Assembly (NCBI GenBank): GCA_004352715.1
Contig: SCFE01000003.1
Coordinates: 4,064,316-4,128,315, forward strand
Direction of reading: 5' to 3'
DNA: 64,000 nt
Source of the DNA: Hofstenia miamia
Taxonomy: Eukaryota > Xenacoelomorpha > Acoela
In this document: positions 1-10,682 of the stretch, piece after piece
Position numbering within the stretch: the first letter of the stretch is position 1
Layout: each line of letters opens with the position of its first letter
Position numbers and translations under genes: made by a program
Notes under the pieces: generated by a model
What the model was told of the DNA's origin: nothing
The model's input: the letters and a program-made list of their open reading frames with translations, nothing else
The model's database searches: none

Positions 1-13
1 ATATATATATATA

Positions 14-531
14 CAGTGGTGTGCAAAAGTCTGAATACACCAAATAATTGTACGTATTTAGCTCTTTCCCTTATTTGTTGCAAATTGCATGGTGAAAACT
101 CTATTACATGTTTATATTGGTTCATATATTAAATGTTTTAATTGGTTTGCATGAATAATGAAATGTGTGACATTAGGGAGCAATTTGCATTAAATTCTTA
201 ATATGGAGCTATCATTTAGTATTTGGGCAAATATAGTGCTGCTAAGAGGTGACAGTTACTCATATCAACAAATTGTTAATGTGAGTCTTGGAGGTGCACA
301 AACTTCAATTGCCAGACAATCATCTACTGGCAGTAATGTTTTGAGAAAGCTAGTGGATGATCCAGAAAAACTTCCTTCCAAGCTGAGTGCCAGATCCACC
401 AAATAGTAACTGCCAGTCTAGTGTTAGCAGCTCCAAAAATTTTTTCTGAAATTCTTTATTGGTAGTAATTGTGGTTTAAGTTGCTGAAATCAATAAAACT
501 GCGGGTGTATTCAAACTTTTGCACACCACTA
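14..531 (+). mobile_element. Internally deleted Tc1-like element with intact ends
   Basis: The left end CAGTGGTGTGCAAAAGTCTG (14-33) is repeated in inverted form at 502-531 with a few differences, and both ends abut TA (12-13 and 532-533), the target duplication of Tc1/mariner elements. Inside, 203-406 is open for 67 codons and resembles the N-terminal helix-turn-helix of Tc1 transposases (LLRGDSYSYQQI, then GSNVLRKLV and a basic SKLSAR segment). The catalytic DDE domain is absent, so this is a 518-bp non-autonomous deletion derivative. Family placement rests on TIR, TA and HTH together. Confidence 0.8.
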
Positions 532-534
532 TAC

Positions 535-1534
535 NNNNNNNNNNNNNNNNNNNNNNNNNNNNNNNNNNNNNNNNNNNNNNNNNNNNNNNNNNNNNNNNNN
601 NNNNNNNNNNNNNNNNNNNNNNNNNNNNNNNNNNNNNNNNNNNNNNNNNNNNNNNNNNNNNNNNNNNNNNNNNNNNNNNNNNNNNNNNNNNNNNNNNNNN
701 NNNNNNNNNNNNNNNNNNNNNNNNNNNNNNNNNNNNNNNNNNNNNNNNNNNNNNNNNNNNNNNNNNNNNNNNNNNNNNNNNNNNNNNNNNNNNNNNNNNN
801 NNNNNNNNNNNNNNNNNNNNNNNNNNNNNNNNNNNNNNNNNNNNNNNNNNNNNNNNNNNNNNNNNNNNNNNNNNNNNNNNNNNNNNNNNNNNNNNNNNNN
901 NNNNNNNNNNNNNNNNNNNNNNNNNNNNNNNNNNNNNNNNNNNNNNNNNNNNNNNNNNNNNNNNNNNNNNNNNNNNNNNNNNNNNNNNNNNNNNNNNNNN
1001 NNNNNNNNNNNNNNNNNNNNNNNNNNNNNNNNNNNNNNNNNNNNNNNNNNNNNNNNNNNNNNNNNNNNNNNNNNNNNNNNNNNNNNNNNNNNNNNNNNNN
1101 NNNNNNNNNNNNNNNNNNNNNNNNNNNNNNNNNNNNNNNNNNNNNNNNNNNNNNNNNNNNNNNNNNNNNNNNNNNNNNNNNNNNNNNNNNNNNNNNNNNN
1201 NNNNNNNNNNNNNNNNNNNNNNNNNNNNNNNNNNNNNNNNNNNNNNNNNNNNNNNNNNNNNNNNNNNNNNNNNNNNNNNNNNNNNNNNNNNNNNNNNNNN
1301 NNNNNNNNNNNNNNNNNNNNNNNNNNNNNNNNNNNNNNNNNNNNNNNNNNNNNNNNNNNNNNNNNNNNNNNNNNNNNNNNNNNNNNNNNNNNNNNNNNNN
1401 NNNNNNNNNNNNNNNNNNNNNNNNNNNNNNNNNNNNNNNNNNNNNNNNNNNNNNNNNNNNNNNNNNNNNNNNNNNNNNNNNNNNNNNNNNNNNNNNNNNN
1501 NNNNNNNNNNNNNNNNNNNNNNNNNNNNNNNNNN
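535..1534. other. Assembly gap (1000 N)
   Basis: Exactly 1000 unknown bases, which looks like a default gap size. It begins one base beyond the TA duplication of the Tc1-like element. Apparent reading frames crossing it carry no information. Confidence 0.95.
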
Positions 1535-1657
1535 AAAGAAAAATATGATCTTAGCTTAGTTCATGAATGATTTCTTAAATTTACACAATAATTATACTAT
1601 ATATGCATAATAAATCTTTAAAAGTGTTGCCTAGATATAATGAAGTCATACTATCCA

Positions 1658-2737
1658 TCATTCTGATTTCAATTTCTCAAATTCAGTATTACATGGAGAG
1701 ACGAAATCGGGCTCATCATCTTGTGTTATATGCGTATTAAAGCCTACTTCATATATAACTTTTCCATCATTCTTAACAAGTTGGTGCTTAATTGGCAAAC
1801 ATGAGGCTTTGTCAATGATCCAAATAATTTCACTGCCTAATAATGCTGGCTTTGAAAATACATATGAGTCGACTGCTTTTTCATACCTTTCATACTGTAA
1901 ATTATAAATATCATATGGACTGCTTTCAAATCCTGCGATGTATTTTGAACAATTGCAAGGTCTTAAGTTACAGGAAATTCTATGTTTTCCATCATAATAG
2001 TTGTACAGAGAAGGCGAGCGAGTTCGACTTTCCACGAACTTTAATTTGCTATTATAGTTAATTTGTACATAATACCGAGAGTTAATCAAATCAAATGTGG
2101 ATATTACCAATCTTCCGTTAAACGAGTGCTGCTCCACATTGCATGGGGCAGAACTATTTAAATGAGTGGTGTGTACATGTGGTGCTAACAATCCTTTACT
2201 GAGTAAATTCAATTGTCGCTGAATATGTGGTTTGAACTTTGGAAAGAGACTATAATCGTCGTCTTCAACCTTATTAACTTGATACAACAAAGTTTTGGAC
2301 AATGAATCGATGTATATTTCATGCGGAAGACATTTGCTTTCATCTACCAAGACTTCCTTCACTGTTTTGTTGCCAATTGTTTGAGTATATCTTGCAAATT
2401 TTAATTGTTGTTTTTTTATGATTCCCACTTTCTCTACATCATGAATATCATAGAAATGCTGATATCTCATTCTTTTGTAGCCTCCAAGTGGTCTGCAACT
2501 CCAATTTTTAGAAAATTGCGTACAACGTAGTAAAATCTTACCCTTTTCATAAATTAATGTGGTATTTGTAAGTAAAACTTCTAGATATTTTAATCGACAA
2601 TTATAGTGAATTTTAACTGAATGGTACTGCGGGTGATTGGTAATTGTTCCCTCTACAGAAGTTGATTGAACATTGCATTCTTTTACTTTCTCAGCTTTCG
2701 AGCATTCTAAAATAATTATAATTATAGCGAGCGCTTG
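1658..2737 (-). CDS. Two-domain cysteine-rich membrane or secreted protein, paralogue 1 (5' end incomplete)
   Basis: I do not recognise a named family. The frame is open from 2737 down to the stop at 1658 (359 codons). The first in-frame ATG (2470) is internal, because homology to the copy at 10683 continues upstream of it. The readable N-terminus is hydrophobic (ALAIIIIIL) followed by ECNV, as in the paralogue's membrane segment. An in-frame stop precedes it directly after a possible acceptor (ACAATAG), so the start Met is probably in an unseen upstream exon. Two tandem domains of about 150 residues follow, each with a cysteine pattern C...C-x(n)-C-x-C...C...C. Domain 2 is complete (APCNV, SCNLRPCNC, ASCLP, SPCN), whereas domain 1 lacks some of these cysteines. 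The repeated core reads Y-D-I-Y-x-L, then W/F-x-x-D-K-x-x-C-L-P. There is only a loose resemblance to ependymin-related or LolA-like extracellular domains. Confidence 0.72.
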   Translation of the reverse strand, partial: QALAIIIIILECSKAEKVKECNVQSTSVEGTITNHPQYHSVKIHYNCRLKYLEVLLTNTTLIYEKGKILLRCTQFSKNWSCRPLGGYKRMRYQHFYDIHDVEKVGIIKKQQLKFARYTQTIGNKTVKEVLVDESKCLPHEIYIDSLSKTLLYQVNKVEDDDYSLFPKFKPHIQRQLNLLSKGLLAPHVHTTHLNSSAPCNVEQHSFNGRLVISTFDLINSRYYVQINYNSKLKFVESRTRSPSLYNYYDGKHRISCNLRPCNCSKYIAGFESSPYDIYNLQYERYEKAVDSYVFSKPALLGSEIIWIIDKASCLPIKHQLVKNDGKVIYEVGFNTHITQDDEPDFVSPCNTEFEKLKSE

Positions 2738-2829
2738 CTATTGTAATGTAAACCATTCGTTGCATTGCAAATGTCAAGAAACTATTGATAAGATACAGTA
2801 TTTACAACAAATATGTATAACGACAGAGC

Positions 2830-3096
2830 TTGCTGCTTAGTTATCATGTGAAATGCAATTTTCCGACTGTATTTTTAGAAAAATCAGTTAATTTAGGACA
2901 GTGGTTGCCATTGTGTGTGAAGTTAATCCCCATGGTGAATTATTACCTTGGAAGAAAGATGTACTGTAGATGCTCTGAACCAAATGTTGTAAATCCAAAG
3001 TAGTCGCAACTGAATTAAGGGTTACCAAGTTTTAATTTAATGCATAAAAAATACAATTATTAATTTACGTAATTTTTAATTATACAAATGTGTTTT
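2830..3096 (+). repeat. Direct repeat copy A, upstream of paralogue 1
   Basis: The segment starting TTGCTGCTTAGTTATCATGT recurs at 3536-3810 at an offset of 706 bp, with small indels and substitutions, up to the shared TATACAAA(A)TGTGTTT end. A non-coding local duplication. Confidence 0.85.
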
Positions 3097-3351
3097 TCCA
3101 TACGCGCCTGGTTAAGGATTCAGTGTGTATAGCATATTATACTTAAGATGGAAGGCATTGCTACAAACAATTGAATTCTTTATAAAGTGCTCATAATAAA
3201 CAAGAGCTGGCATACTAAATTGGGCTCTCAAATACGAAAGGTTAAGTAAATTCATTTGTTATGAAAATTTAATTTGATCAGTCATAATTATAAATTATTA
3301 AATTCATATTTATTCGCTAGATGGCAGATTGATATAGCAATGCCACTAATG

Positions 3352-3370
3352 GGCCCGACAGTGTCGGGCC
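3352..3370. repeat. GC-rich perfect hairpin
   Basis: GGCCCGACA, one base, then TGTCGGGCC: a 9-bp perfect stem with a single-base loop (more likely 3-5 nt when folded). Weaker outer pairing (ATAGC...GCTAT) flanks it. It stands out sharply in very AT-rich surroundings and lies between the two copies of the 706-bp-spaced repeat. Confidence 0.7.
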
Positions 3371-3535
3371 GTTAATGGCTATGAGAAACTTATAAATAAT
3401 ACTTTTTGAAAATTGAAATCAAACTTTAATGTAATGCTTATGTTATATACAATAATATAATAATTTCTTTGTAAAATTGTGGAATTTTAAGATTTTTAAA
3501 ACATTTTGTTTTGTTGGTTATAGTTGGCAAATGAA

Positions 3536-3810
3536 TTGCTGCTTAGTTATCATGTGAAATGCAATTTTCCGACTGTATTTTTAGAGGAAAGTGATTAACA
3601 ATCAGTTAATTTAGGCAGTGGTTGCCATTGGGTTTGAAATTTATCCCCATGGTGAATTACTACCTTGGAAGAAAGATGAAGCCATGAAAAATTTTGAAAT
3701 TTTGGAAGCTATCCTGAAATCAACTGAATCAAGGGTTACCACGTTTTAATTTAATCCATAAATATACAATTTTTAATTCACGTGAGCTATTAATTATACA
3801 AAACGTGTTT
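3536..3810 (+). repeat. Direct repeat copy B
   Basis: Second copy of the segment at 2830-3096. It carries a short insertion (GAGGAAAGTGATTAAC) relative to copy A and otherwise matches it for about 270 bp. Confidence 0.85.
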
Positions 3811-5439
3811 GCAACCTTTCGTTCATACTCCTTAGATTAAATCGTTATCAAAAGCGTTACATTATTTTATTTAGATATAATCTGAATACGATAGAGAAAC
3901 TTTGTTGCCAAATTTTCAAGCAATGTTAACTTGTTCCTTTTTAATTGAAACTATTTAAACATCCCGAACATTCTAAAATTTTGATTGTAAGAAAACCGAA
4001 AAAAAGTCACAGGTTTGATTTTAGATGCCTTTCTGTTGATAAAATTGTTTATCTCTAAGTAACCGATCATTTTTAAAATTCCTGAGGCTTCTATGAAATT
4101 TTATTAGGCATTCCTAATGTGGAATGTCTAAGCTAAGCAGTTCGAAGGATTTGACTCCATTTTGACCCCATGTAATATAATAGAAGTGCTAGTTTACGAA
4201 ATCTAACAAGGTTGACATAGGTGGGTTAACAATAACAAAAGACCTATAACATTGTTTGTAAAAGAATGACATTATTCTCACTACTAACATCCCACGTGAT
4301 AACTTCAATTTTTATATTCTGTCAATTCCTACAATAAGTCAAAGCGAAAAATTGTTGAAAGCAAAAATGTAGAATTACAAAATTAAAACTTTCAACTGCA
4401 CGTTTCTGGCAGAGAATATAATCAAAACTACTAAAATTAGGTTTTCAGTAATATTACTTAAATGCTAGAGCCCTGCGGTATAAACATTTTGGGAGTCGGT
4501 TCAGTATCATACAAAATACCACTGTCTTGGTTCAGTATCAGTATGACTATGAAAAATCAATAGTATATTTAGCATTTAAATATCAAATCCAAATTAAAAT
4601 CAATACAATGGCATTTACCTCTTATCCATCTTACAAAAATCAATTTATCCTAGAACATTATGAAAATTAATAAATTACTAAAGAAATCGAAAATTGTAAA
4701 TATTTTTACATCAATTAAAACCGTTGATTTGTTTCAAAATAAAGATCGGATTCCACCATCGTTAGCCTCATCAATAGTATATATACATATATATACGACA
4801 TTATATATATAGTTAACTAGCCTTTATTTGTTTGTATACTACAATATATATGATATATACACTATTTACAAATATATACTACACAATATATGTTAAAGTA
4901 CAACTACAAGCTAGACTACAAGCTACATATAAAAAATTAAAAAACAATCATTACACATATTTACAAATTAAAAAAAAATTACAACACTCTCTCATTCTAC
5001 CATACATGAAGTCTTTTTGATATTCCTAATAAATATTGTAATTTAACAGGTTTTCTTTTAACAGTATTTTAAAAATATTCAAGCTCTTCGCATTTCTTAT
5101 ATTGTTGGGTAGGCTAAGCGTTCAGGCACACGAGTAGCTATTCAGGGACTCTCATCGTTGCAATTATCGGCCAGCTGAGAGGCATCTCCATTTCTACACT
5201 TGGTATTAACATCAGCTCTAACATCAGCTGTACTGCTCTGTGCTGTCTATTGAAAGTGTGTCTTTTAGGTTGATGTTAGGCATAGGAGATTTTACTTTGT
5301 TTAGCGTACCTATCTATTTGATTCACTTTTAATAAACCCCGCACTCAAAACAGCTGGACAGCTGAATGTAGGTTAATCCATTGTTTTAGATCCAAATTCA
5401 TTGTTGGTATTAAACATAACAAGCCTTATTAAACATACG
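3811..5439. other. No gene recognised
   Basis: AT-rich sequence with a (TA)n-rich patch at about 4780-4880. A less AT-rich block at about 5100-5400 has no frame I can interpret. Nothing else is supported. Confidence 0.5.
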
Positions 5440-5631
5440 ATGTCTTCGAACATCCTATTATTTATATTGGTCATTATTATATTTTTATACCTATCTTTCA
5501 GTGACCTCTGTTTTTCGGCCGCAATAATTGCTCACATGTATCAATTTTCGCCAATATCAGAGAAAAAAATATTAATAAATTCCCAGGAAAATCATAGTTT
5601 TCTTTTAGACGCAGAAATGCAAATGAACTAG
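5440..5631 (+). CDS. Possible small secreted peptide ORF
   Basis: A 63-codon frame from ATG 5440 to the stop ending at 5631. It begins with a strongly hydrophobic, signal-peptide-like stretch (ILLFILVIIIFLYLSF) followed by a short polar tail with a dibasic EKK site. An AATAAA signal lies about 25 bp downstream. The layout (signal sequence, short mature part, dibasic site) would suit a small secreted peptide. AT-rich DNA yields hydrophobic frames by chance, however, and no homologue is recognised. It lies just upstream of a retrotransposon copy. Confidence 0.25.
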   Translation: MSSNILLFILVIIIFLYLSFSDLCFSAAIIAHMYQFSPISEKKILINSQENHSFLLDAEMQMN

Positions 5632-5699
5632 AACCATAATAGAAACTTTAGACACAAATAAATCTTCCAATCTTTAATATTAAACGTCATTTTCATATC

Positions 5700-7210
5700 T
5701 TTAGTAAACATCTACTGGCTGCATTTAAGCAATGCATTGTTAATGAATTCCCGGATACTTTTAAGAAATCTGACATAAGCCCTATATATAAAAAGCGACT
5801 CTCTAAATTCCAAAAAATTATAGATCCATTTGCATTGGCTATCCCTTTAGTAAACTATTTGAAAAATTATTAAATAATCAAATAAATGCATATTTGATAT
5901 CTAAAAATATTCTTTCAAAAAAACAATTTGGTTTTCATAATGTTTATAGCGCTCAAGATGCAATTTTATCAATATCATAACAAATAAAATTTAATTTAAC
6001 CCTAAACAAATGTAGTTGTGTTAAGGAACAAATTAATATATTATAACTTATATAACAAATCTGTTAACTTAATAATGACTTTCCTTAAAAATAGACAGCA
6101 AAGAGTTATACTTGAAGGTAAAAAATCAAAATATATTATAACGGACCGTGGGGTTTCACAGGACACAGTTCTAGGACCTATTCTATTTGCAATCTATGTT
6201 AATGACATAACTCAACAGGTAAAAAACAGTAAAATTTATCAATATGCAGATGATACCTGTCTTATAAGTACTGTTATAAATGCTTTCAATGCAACTAAAA
6301 ATCTCCAATATGACATCGAAAATTTAACAAAATATTTCTCAAATAATCAATTGAAAGTAAATATTGAAAAAATACAATTTATATTATTCTCCCCTAAGTC
6401 AAACAGAAATCTCACAAAAAAACAAAACTTAAATTAAATAATGTACCAATAAAGCAAAGCGAATCTATTAACTATTTAGGTGTTGAAATTGACAATTTAA
6501 ATTCCTCAGGGCTAAAATTAAAAAAATGGCTTCTGGAGTTAGGTATCTTTATCATCTCAGAAATATTTCAAATACGTACCACAACAATTAATAAATGCAC
6601 TCTGTCTTTCACACTTTCAATATTGCTCATTCCTCTTTACAAATATTAATTCAAATCATCGCATCCTCCTGTCTAAAACTTTCAATTGGTCCCTTAAAAT
6701 ACTCAATTTTGCACAAAAACATGACAATGCATCCGAGTACCGATTAAAACACAAAATACTATCCCCTTATTACCAAATTCAAATGAATATGTTATCAATA
6801 TTATTTAAATTCAATTTGCTCAGGCCGCAATTTCGTTTTTAAAACAGTATATTAAATTAAATGAACATTCTCAAACATGTTTGGATAAACATTTTAATAG
6901 TTTTCACCACACAGTAACTAAATTATGGAATAACTTAAATAGAGAATTTAAATTTGAAGAAAAAATTACAAAATTCAGAAAGAAATTGCGACCACATTCC
7001 TCTTTAAAAGACAATGCCTACTTAACGACAATAATACACTACATTCATTTGAAAATTTTGTATAAAATGCACACACACACAACACACACACATACACTTT
7101 AATATTATATATATATTTATTAAATTTGTAAATAGCTTTTTTTAGTTTATAGTTTTTTGTGCTAGTTTATTTGTAGCAATAAATTGCTTTTGAATCTTAT
7201 TATTATATCA
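5700..7210 (+). mobile_element. Non-LTR retrotransposon relic, copy 1 (reverse transcriptase)
   Basis: Reading across frameshifts shows reverse transcriptase blocks: SKLFEKLLNNQINAYLISKN near 5850, RQQRVILEGKKS then GVSQDTVLGPILFAIYVNDI at 6100-6215, and the catalytic QYADDTCLI at about 6240. NYLGVEIDN and the C-terminal region follow to about 7080. The longest intact frame is 6018-6437. The 3' end shares a CAATAAATT motif with copy 2 and ends in a short (TTA)n tail near 7195-7207. Block order suggests the Jockey/CR1 side of the LINE tree, but the clade is not certain. Several stops and frameshifts make it non-functional. Confidence 0.85.
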
Positions 7211-7240
7211 TTTCTTCTCACAGCTTTATGCTGGTATCCC

Positions 7241-9051
7241 TCACAACTCGGGGAACTCACCAGTTCCCAGGGACTCTGAGAGTCTCCTCAGGACTCTAGC
7301 TGTTCCTAACAATGCTGCCTTCTGTGCTACTGCTCCTCCCCACTTTGTACTCCCAACACCTCCAAGTATTTCTAATGTTTCTTACTCACTGCTCCTAGTG
7401 CTCCTACAACTACCGGGACTACTTTAACTTTCTTCAATTTCCACAGCCTTTCTATCTCCTCTGCCAGCTCTTTATTCTTATCTATCTTCTCTTTCTCGTT
7501 GCTTTCTACATCCCTGTCCTTTGGCACGTCTATCTCTATCACTGTTCCCAATCTTTTCTCTTTGTCAACAACTACTATGTCTGGCCTCCATGCTTCTATC
7601 ACCTTGCTTGTCTGTATGTTGAAGTCCCACAGTATCTTAACCTTCTCATTTTCTATGAAGCCCTGTGGCTTGTGCTCATACCACTTGTCTCCTGCTTCTA
7701 ACCCATTCTGCCTGCTCAAACTCCAGTGAACCATTCTTTCCACCTTGTCATGCCTGAAGTTATACTCATTCTGTGCCAACTTCTTACACCCTGCTATCAG
7801 ATGGTCTACTGTCTCCGCCTCTGTCTTACATAGCCTAAACTTATCACTTACTTCTGCTCTTCTGTCTATATGCTTCTTCACCCAGTTTGTTTTTATTGCT
7901 TGCTCCTGTGCTGCCATTATCAGTGCTTCTGTTTCTCTTTTTAGTCCTGCCTTCTTTAACCACTTGTTNNNNNNNNNNNNNNNNNNNNNNNNNNNNNNNN
8001 NNNNNNNNNNNNNNNNNNNNNNNNNNNNNNNNNNNNNNNNNNNNNNNNNNNNNNNNNNNNNNNNNNNNNNNNNNNNNNNNNNNNNNNNNNNNNNNNNNNN
8101 NNNNNNNNNNNNNNNNNNNNNNNNNNNNNNNNNNNNNNNNNNNNNNNNNNNNNNNNNNNNNNNNNNNNNNNNNNNNNNNNNNNNNNNNNNNNNNNNNNNN
8201 NNNNNNNNNNNNNNNNNNNNNNNNNNNNNNNNNNNNNNNNNNNNNNNNNNNNNNNNNNNNNNNNNNNNNNNNNNNNNNNNNNNNNNNNNNNNNNNNNNNN
8301 NNNNNNNNNNNNNNNNNNNNNNNNNNNNNNNNNNNNNNNNNNNNNNNNNNNNNNNNNNNNNNNNNNNNNNNNNNNNNNNNNNNNNNNNNNNNNNNNNNNN
8401 NNNNNNNNNNNNNNNNNNNNNNNNNNNNNNNNNNNNNNNNNNNNNNNNNNNNNNNNNNNNNNNNNNNNNNNNNNNNNNNNNNNNNNNNNNNNNNNNNNNN
8501 NNNNNNNNNNNNNNNNNNNNNNNNNNNNNNNNNNNNNNNNNNNNNNNNNNNNNNNNNNNNNNNNNNNNNNNNNNNNNNNNNNNNNNNNNNNNNNNNNNNN
8601 NNNNNNNNNNNNNNNNNNNNNNNNNNNNNNNNNNNNNNNNNNNNNNNNNNNNNNNNNNNNNNNNNNNNNNNNNNNNNNNNNNNNNNNNNNNNNNNNNNNN
8701 NNNNNNNNNNNNNNNNNNNNNNNNNNNNNNNNNNNNNNNNNNNNNNNNNNNNNNNNNNNNNNNNNNNNNNNNNNNNNNNNNNNNNNNNNNNNNNNNNNNN
8801 NNNNNNNNNNNNNNNNNNNNNNNNNNNNNNNNNNNNNNNNNNNNNNNNNNNNNNNNNNNNNNNNNNNNNNNNNNNNNNNNNNNNNNNNNNNCTATCCATG
8901 CCATTGCTAAGTTTGTCTTCCTTCTTCTACAATTCTCCACAACTGCCTGGTCTATTAACAACTGATCTTTGCATCCTCTCGTCTTTGTCCTACATCCCTT
9001 CTGCTCCTCTGGTATCAACCTGTTCTGTTCTAAGTAACATGCCAGCCTACT
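7241..9051 (-). mobile_element. R2/NeSL-type non-LTR retrotransposon, 5'-truncated, with restriction-like endonuclease
   Basis: On the minus strand the copy starts in the reverse transcriptase ([15 protein letters not shown], then DQLLIDQAV and NLAMAWI) and is cut by an N gap at 7969-8891. After the gap come the zinc-binding linker (LCKTEAETVDHLIAGC; the usual first Cys appears as Phe in KFRLC) and the C-terminal endonuclease core (RPDIVVVDK...GTVIEIDVPKD). The main frame stops at 7372, but the next frame continues the family's C-terminus (AALLGTARVLRRLSESL) to a stop at 7241, so a late frameshift has split the ORF. It is noticeably more GC-rich than its surroundings, suggesting a younger insertion. 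It lies between two copies of a different LINE. Confidence 0.85.
7969..8891. other. Assembly gap (923 N)
   Basis: Unknown bases inside the R2/NeSL-type element. The missing part should hold the catalytic palm of its reverse transcriptase. Confidence 0.95.
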
Positions 9052-9066
9052 TATTATTATTATTAT

Positions 9067-9862
9067 AAAAAAAATTCCGAAAATATTACCTTTAAAGTAT
9101 GTAATAATGAAATTATGCATAGTAATTCTGTTAATTATCTAGGCTTAGTGATCGATAGAGAATTGAAATTTGATGAATTCCTTTCTCTTAAACTACTAAA
9201 AATGGCGGCTGATGTAAAATATTTATATCACCTTAGGTGCATAAGGAAATCATTTCATACAGAATTAGTACACTCATTTGTTTTAAGTCAATTTTATTAT
9301 TGTTCCTTTGTTTTTCAAAGTATCAACGGTCGCAATAGGTCATCCTTAACAAAAATTTTTAATTGGGGCTTAAGATTGCTAAATTTTATTAATGAGCATC
9401 AGTCAATCAATGAACTTCGATCATTTTACAGTATTTTGTTTCCATTGTAATCTATTTTATATTAATCTCTGTGTTTAACTCATAAGTTTATAAATGGACG
9501 TAATTTTTTACAAGATTATATTATATTCAATCAAAGAACAAATAAAATTTGCAGTGAAATTAATCGTCAGAACTTTTTTACATTTAATTCTTGCGCATTA
9601 TGGAATAATCTGAATGTAACAATAAAAATCGAACAAAATTATAAGCATTTTAAAGGAAAAATTAAGGACTACTAATTGAAAAGGCAATCACTACTGGTCA
9701 TATCCAATCAATTACATGCGTGGAGTCAGTATTTTTAAAAATATAGTGCCCTTTAAGTAATTTCGCATATTTACTGGTTTGTGTTTTTACATATATATAT
9801 TGTAGTTTGTAGTTTTTTGTGATAGCTTTAATAGATTGAGCAATAAATTTACTTTTAAACCA
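9067..9862 (+). mobile_element. Non-LTR retrotransposon relic, copy 2 (3' portion)
   Basis: The frame at 9115-9450 reads [20 protein letters not shown], followed by the post-reverse-transcriptase region (VKYLYHLRCIRKSFHTELV, FYYCSFVF). Broken frames continue it to about 9675 (CALWNNLNV). The same blocks occur in copy 1, and the two 3' ends share AGTTTTTTGTG followed by CAATAAATT. The 5' side, including the catalytic core, is missing, and the fragment abuts the R2/NeSL element through a (TTA)n/poly-A stretch. Confidence 0.8.
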
Positions 9863-10682
9863 TGGTTGCTTAAAATTTTAGCTGGTAGTTACCATCCAAA
9901 TTTCCGCATTCAATATTAAGCAACACAAAATGTGTACATTTGTATTGTTTAAGCCCAATTTAGTTATTGTTGGTAAGACGTGAAATTTTTCAAGAGTTTT
10001 TTTATGTTTAATGCTTGCCAAGCGTTCCATATTATGTTATAATGCTTGCAAATATATGGATAACTAATTTATGATATAATAAATGGCAAGTGTTGGAAGT
10101 ATTGATGTGTCTTTCCAAGTTTAGCATATATATATAATCAAATCTTAAATTGCAAGGAAATTTAAGTTAACTGCAAAAATATAGAGTAGTAGGTTGAAAC
10201 TTACAACGAATATTTTATTTCTCCAAAATTGTATTTATTAAAATATAATATTTGCATTTTCTAAATCAAATTGCGAATCAAAATGTATTTGCGAAGTTAA
10301 ACGTATTTATAAAGACATGTTTTCTTTCTTTTTTTTTTACAAAAAATCTAAATTCTTTACTACATTTTCCGTTGATAACAGTTACAAACCAATTGGTCTT
10401 TCTTCTGACATGGTAAATCGCATATATGTCTAAGTTCTTTGGTTGAAATACGAGAAGTGCCTTATATCTTGTAAATAACTAAATTATGATACATCAAATG
10501 TCATTAATTGTTCCGTTGGCCACCACTAAAGCCTGGCCAAGAATTGTAATAGATAAACATATCAAAGCATATTTTACAATACATTTAGTCACATGCAAAA
10601 TTTATTGCTAAGTGTAAAAACGAAATTTGGCATTTGCATCGTAATTAGGTGGTCACAGTAGTTCGAACTCGCATTGCTTCAA
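9863..10682. other. Upstream region of paralogue 2
   Basis: AT-rich, with no open frame of note. A segment near 10372 (GTTGATAACAGTTACAAACC) recurs with changes near 60818, so part of this is dispersed repeat. A promoter for the gene at 10683 is expected here, but I cannot point to one. Confidence 0.4.

Noticed and set aside
469-1559. Long open frames across N runs (also at 7745-9068, 12228-12669, 30718-31833, 33281-33676)
   Set aside because: They are open only because unknown bases are read as codons; the real flanking parts are short or made of microsatellite.
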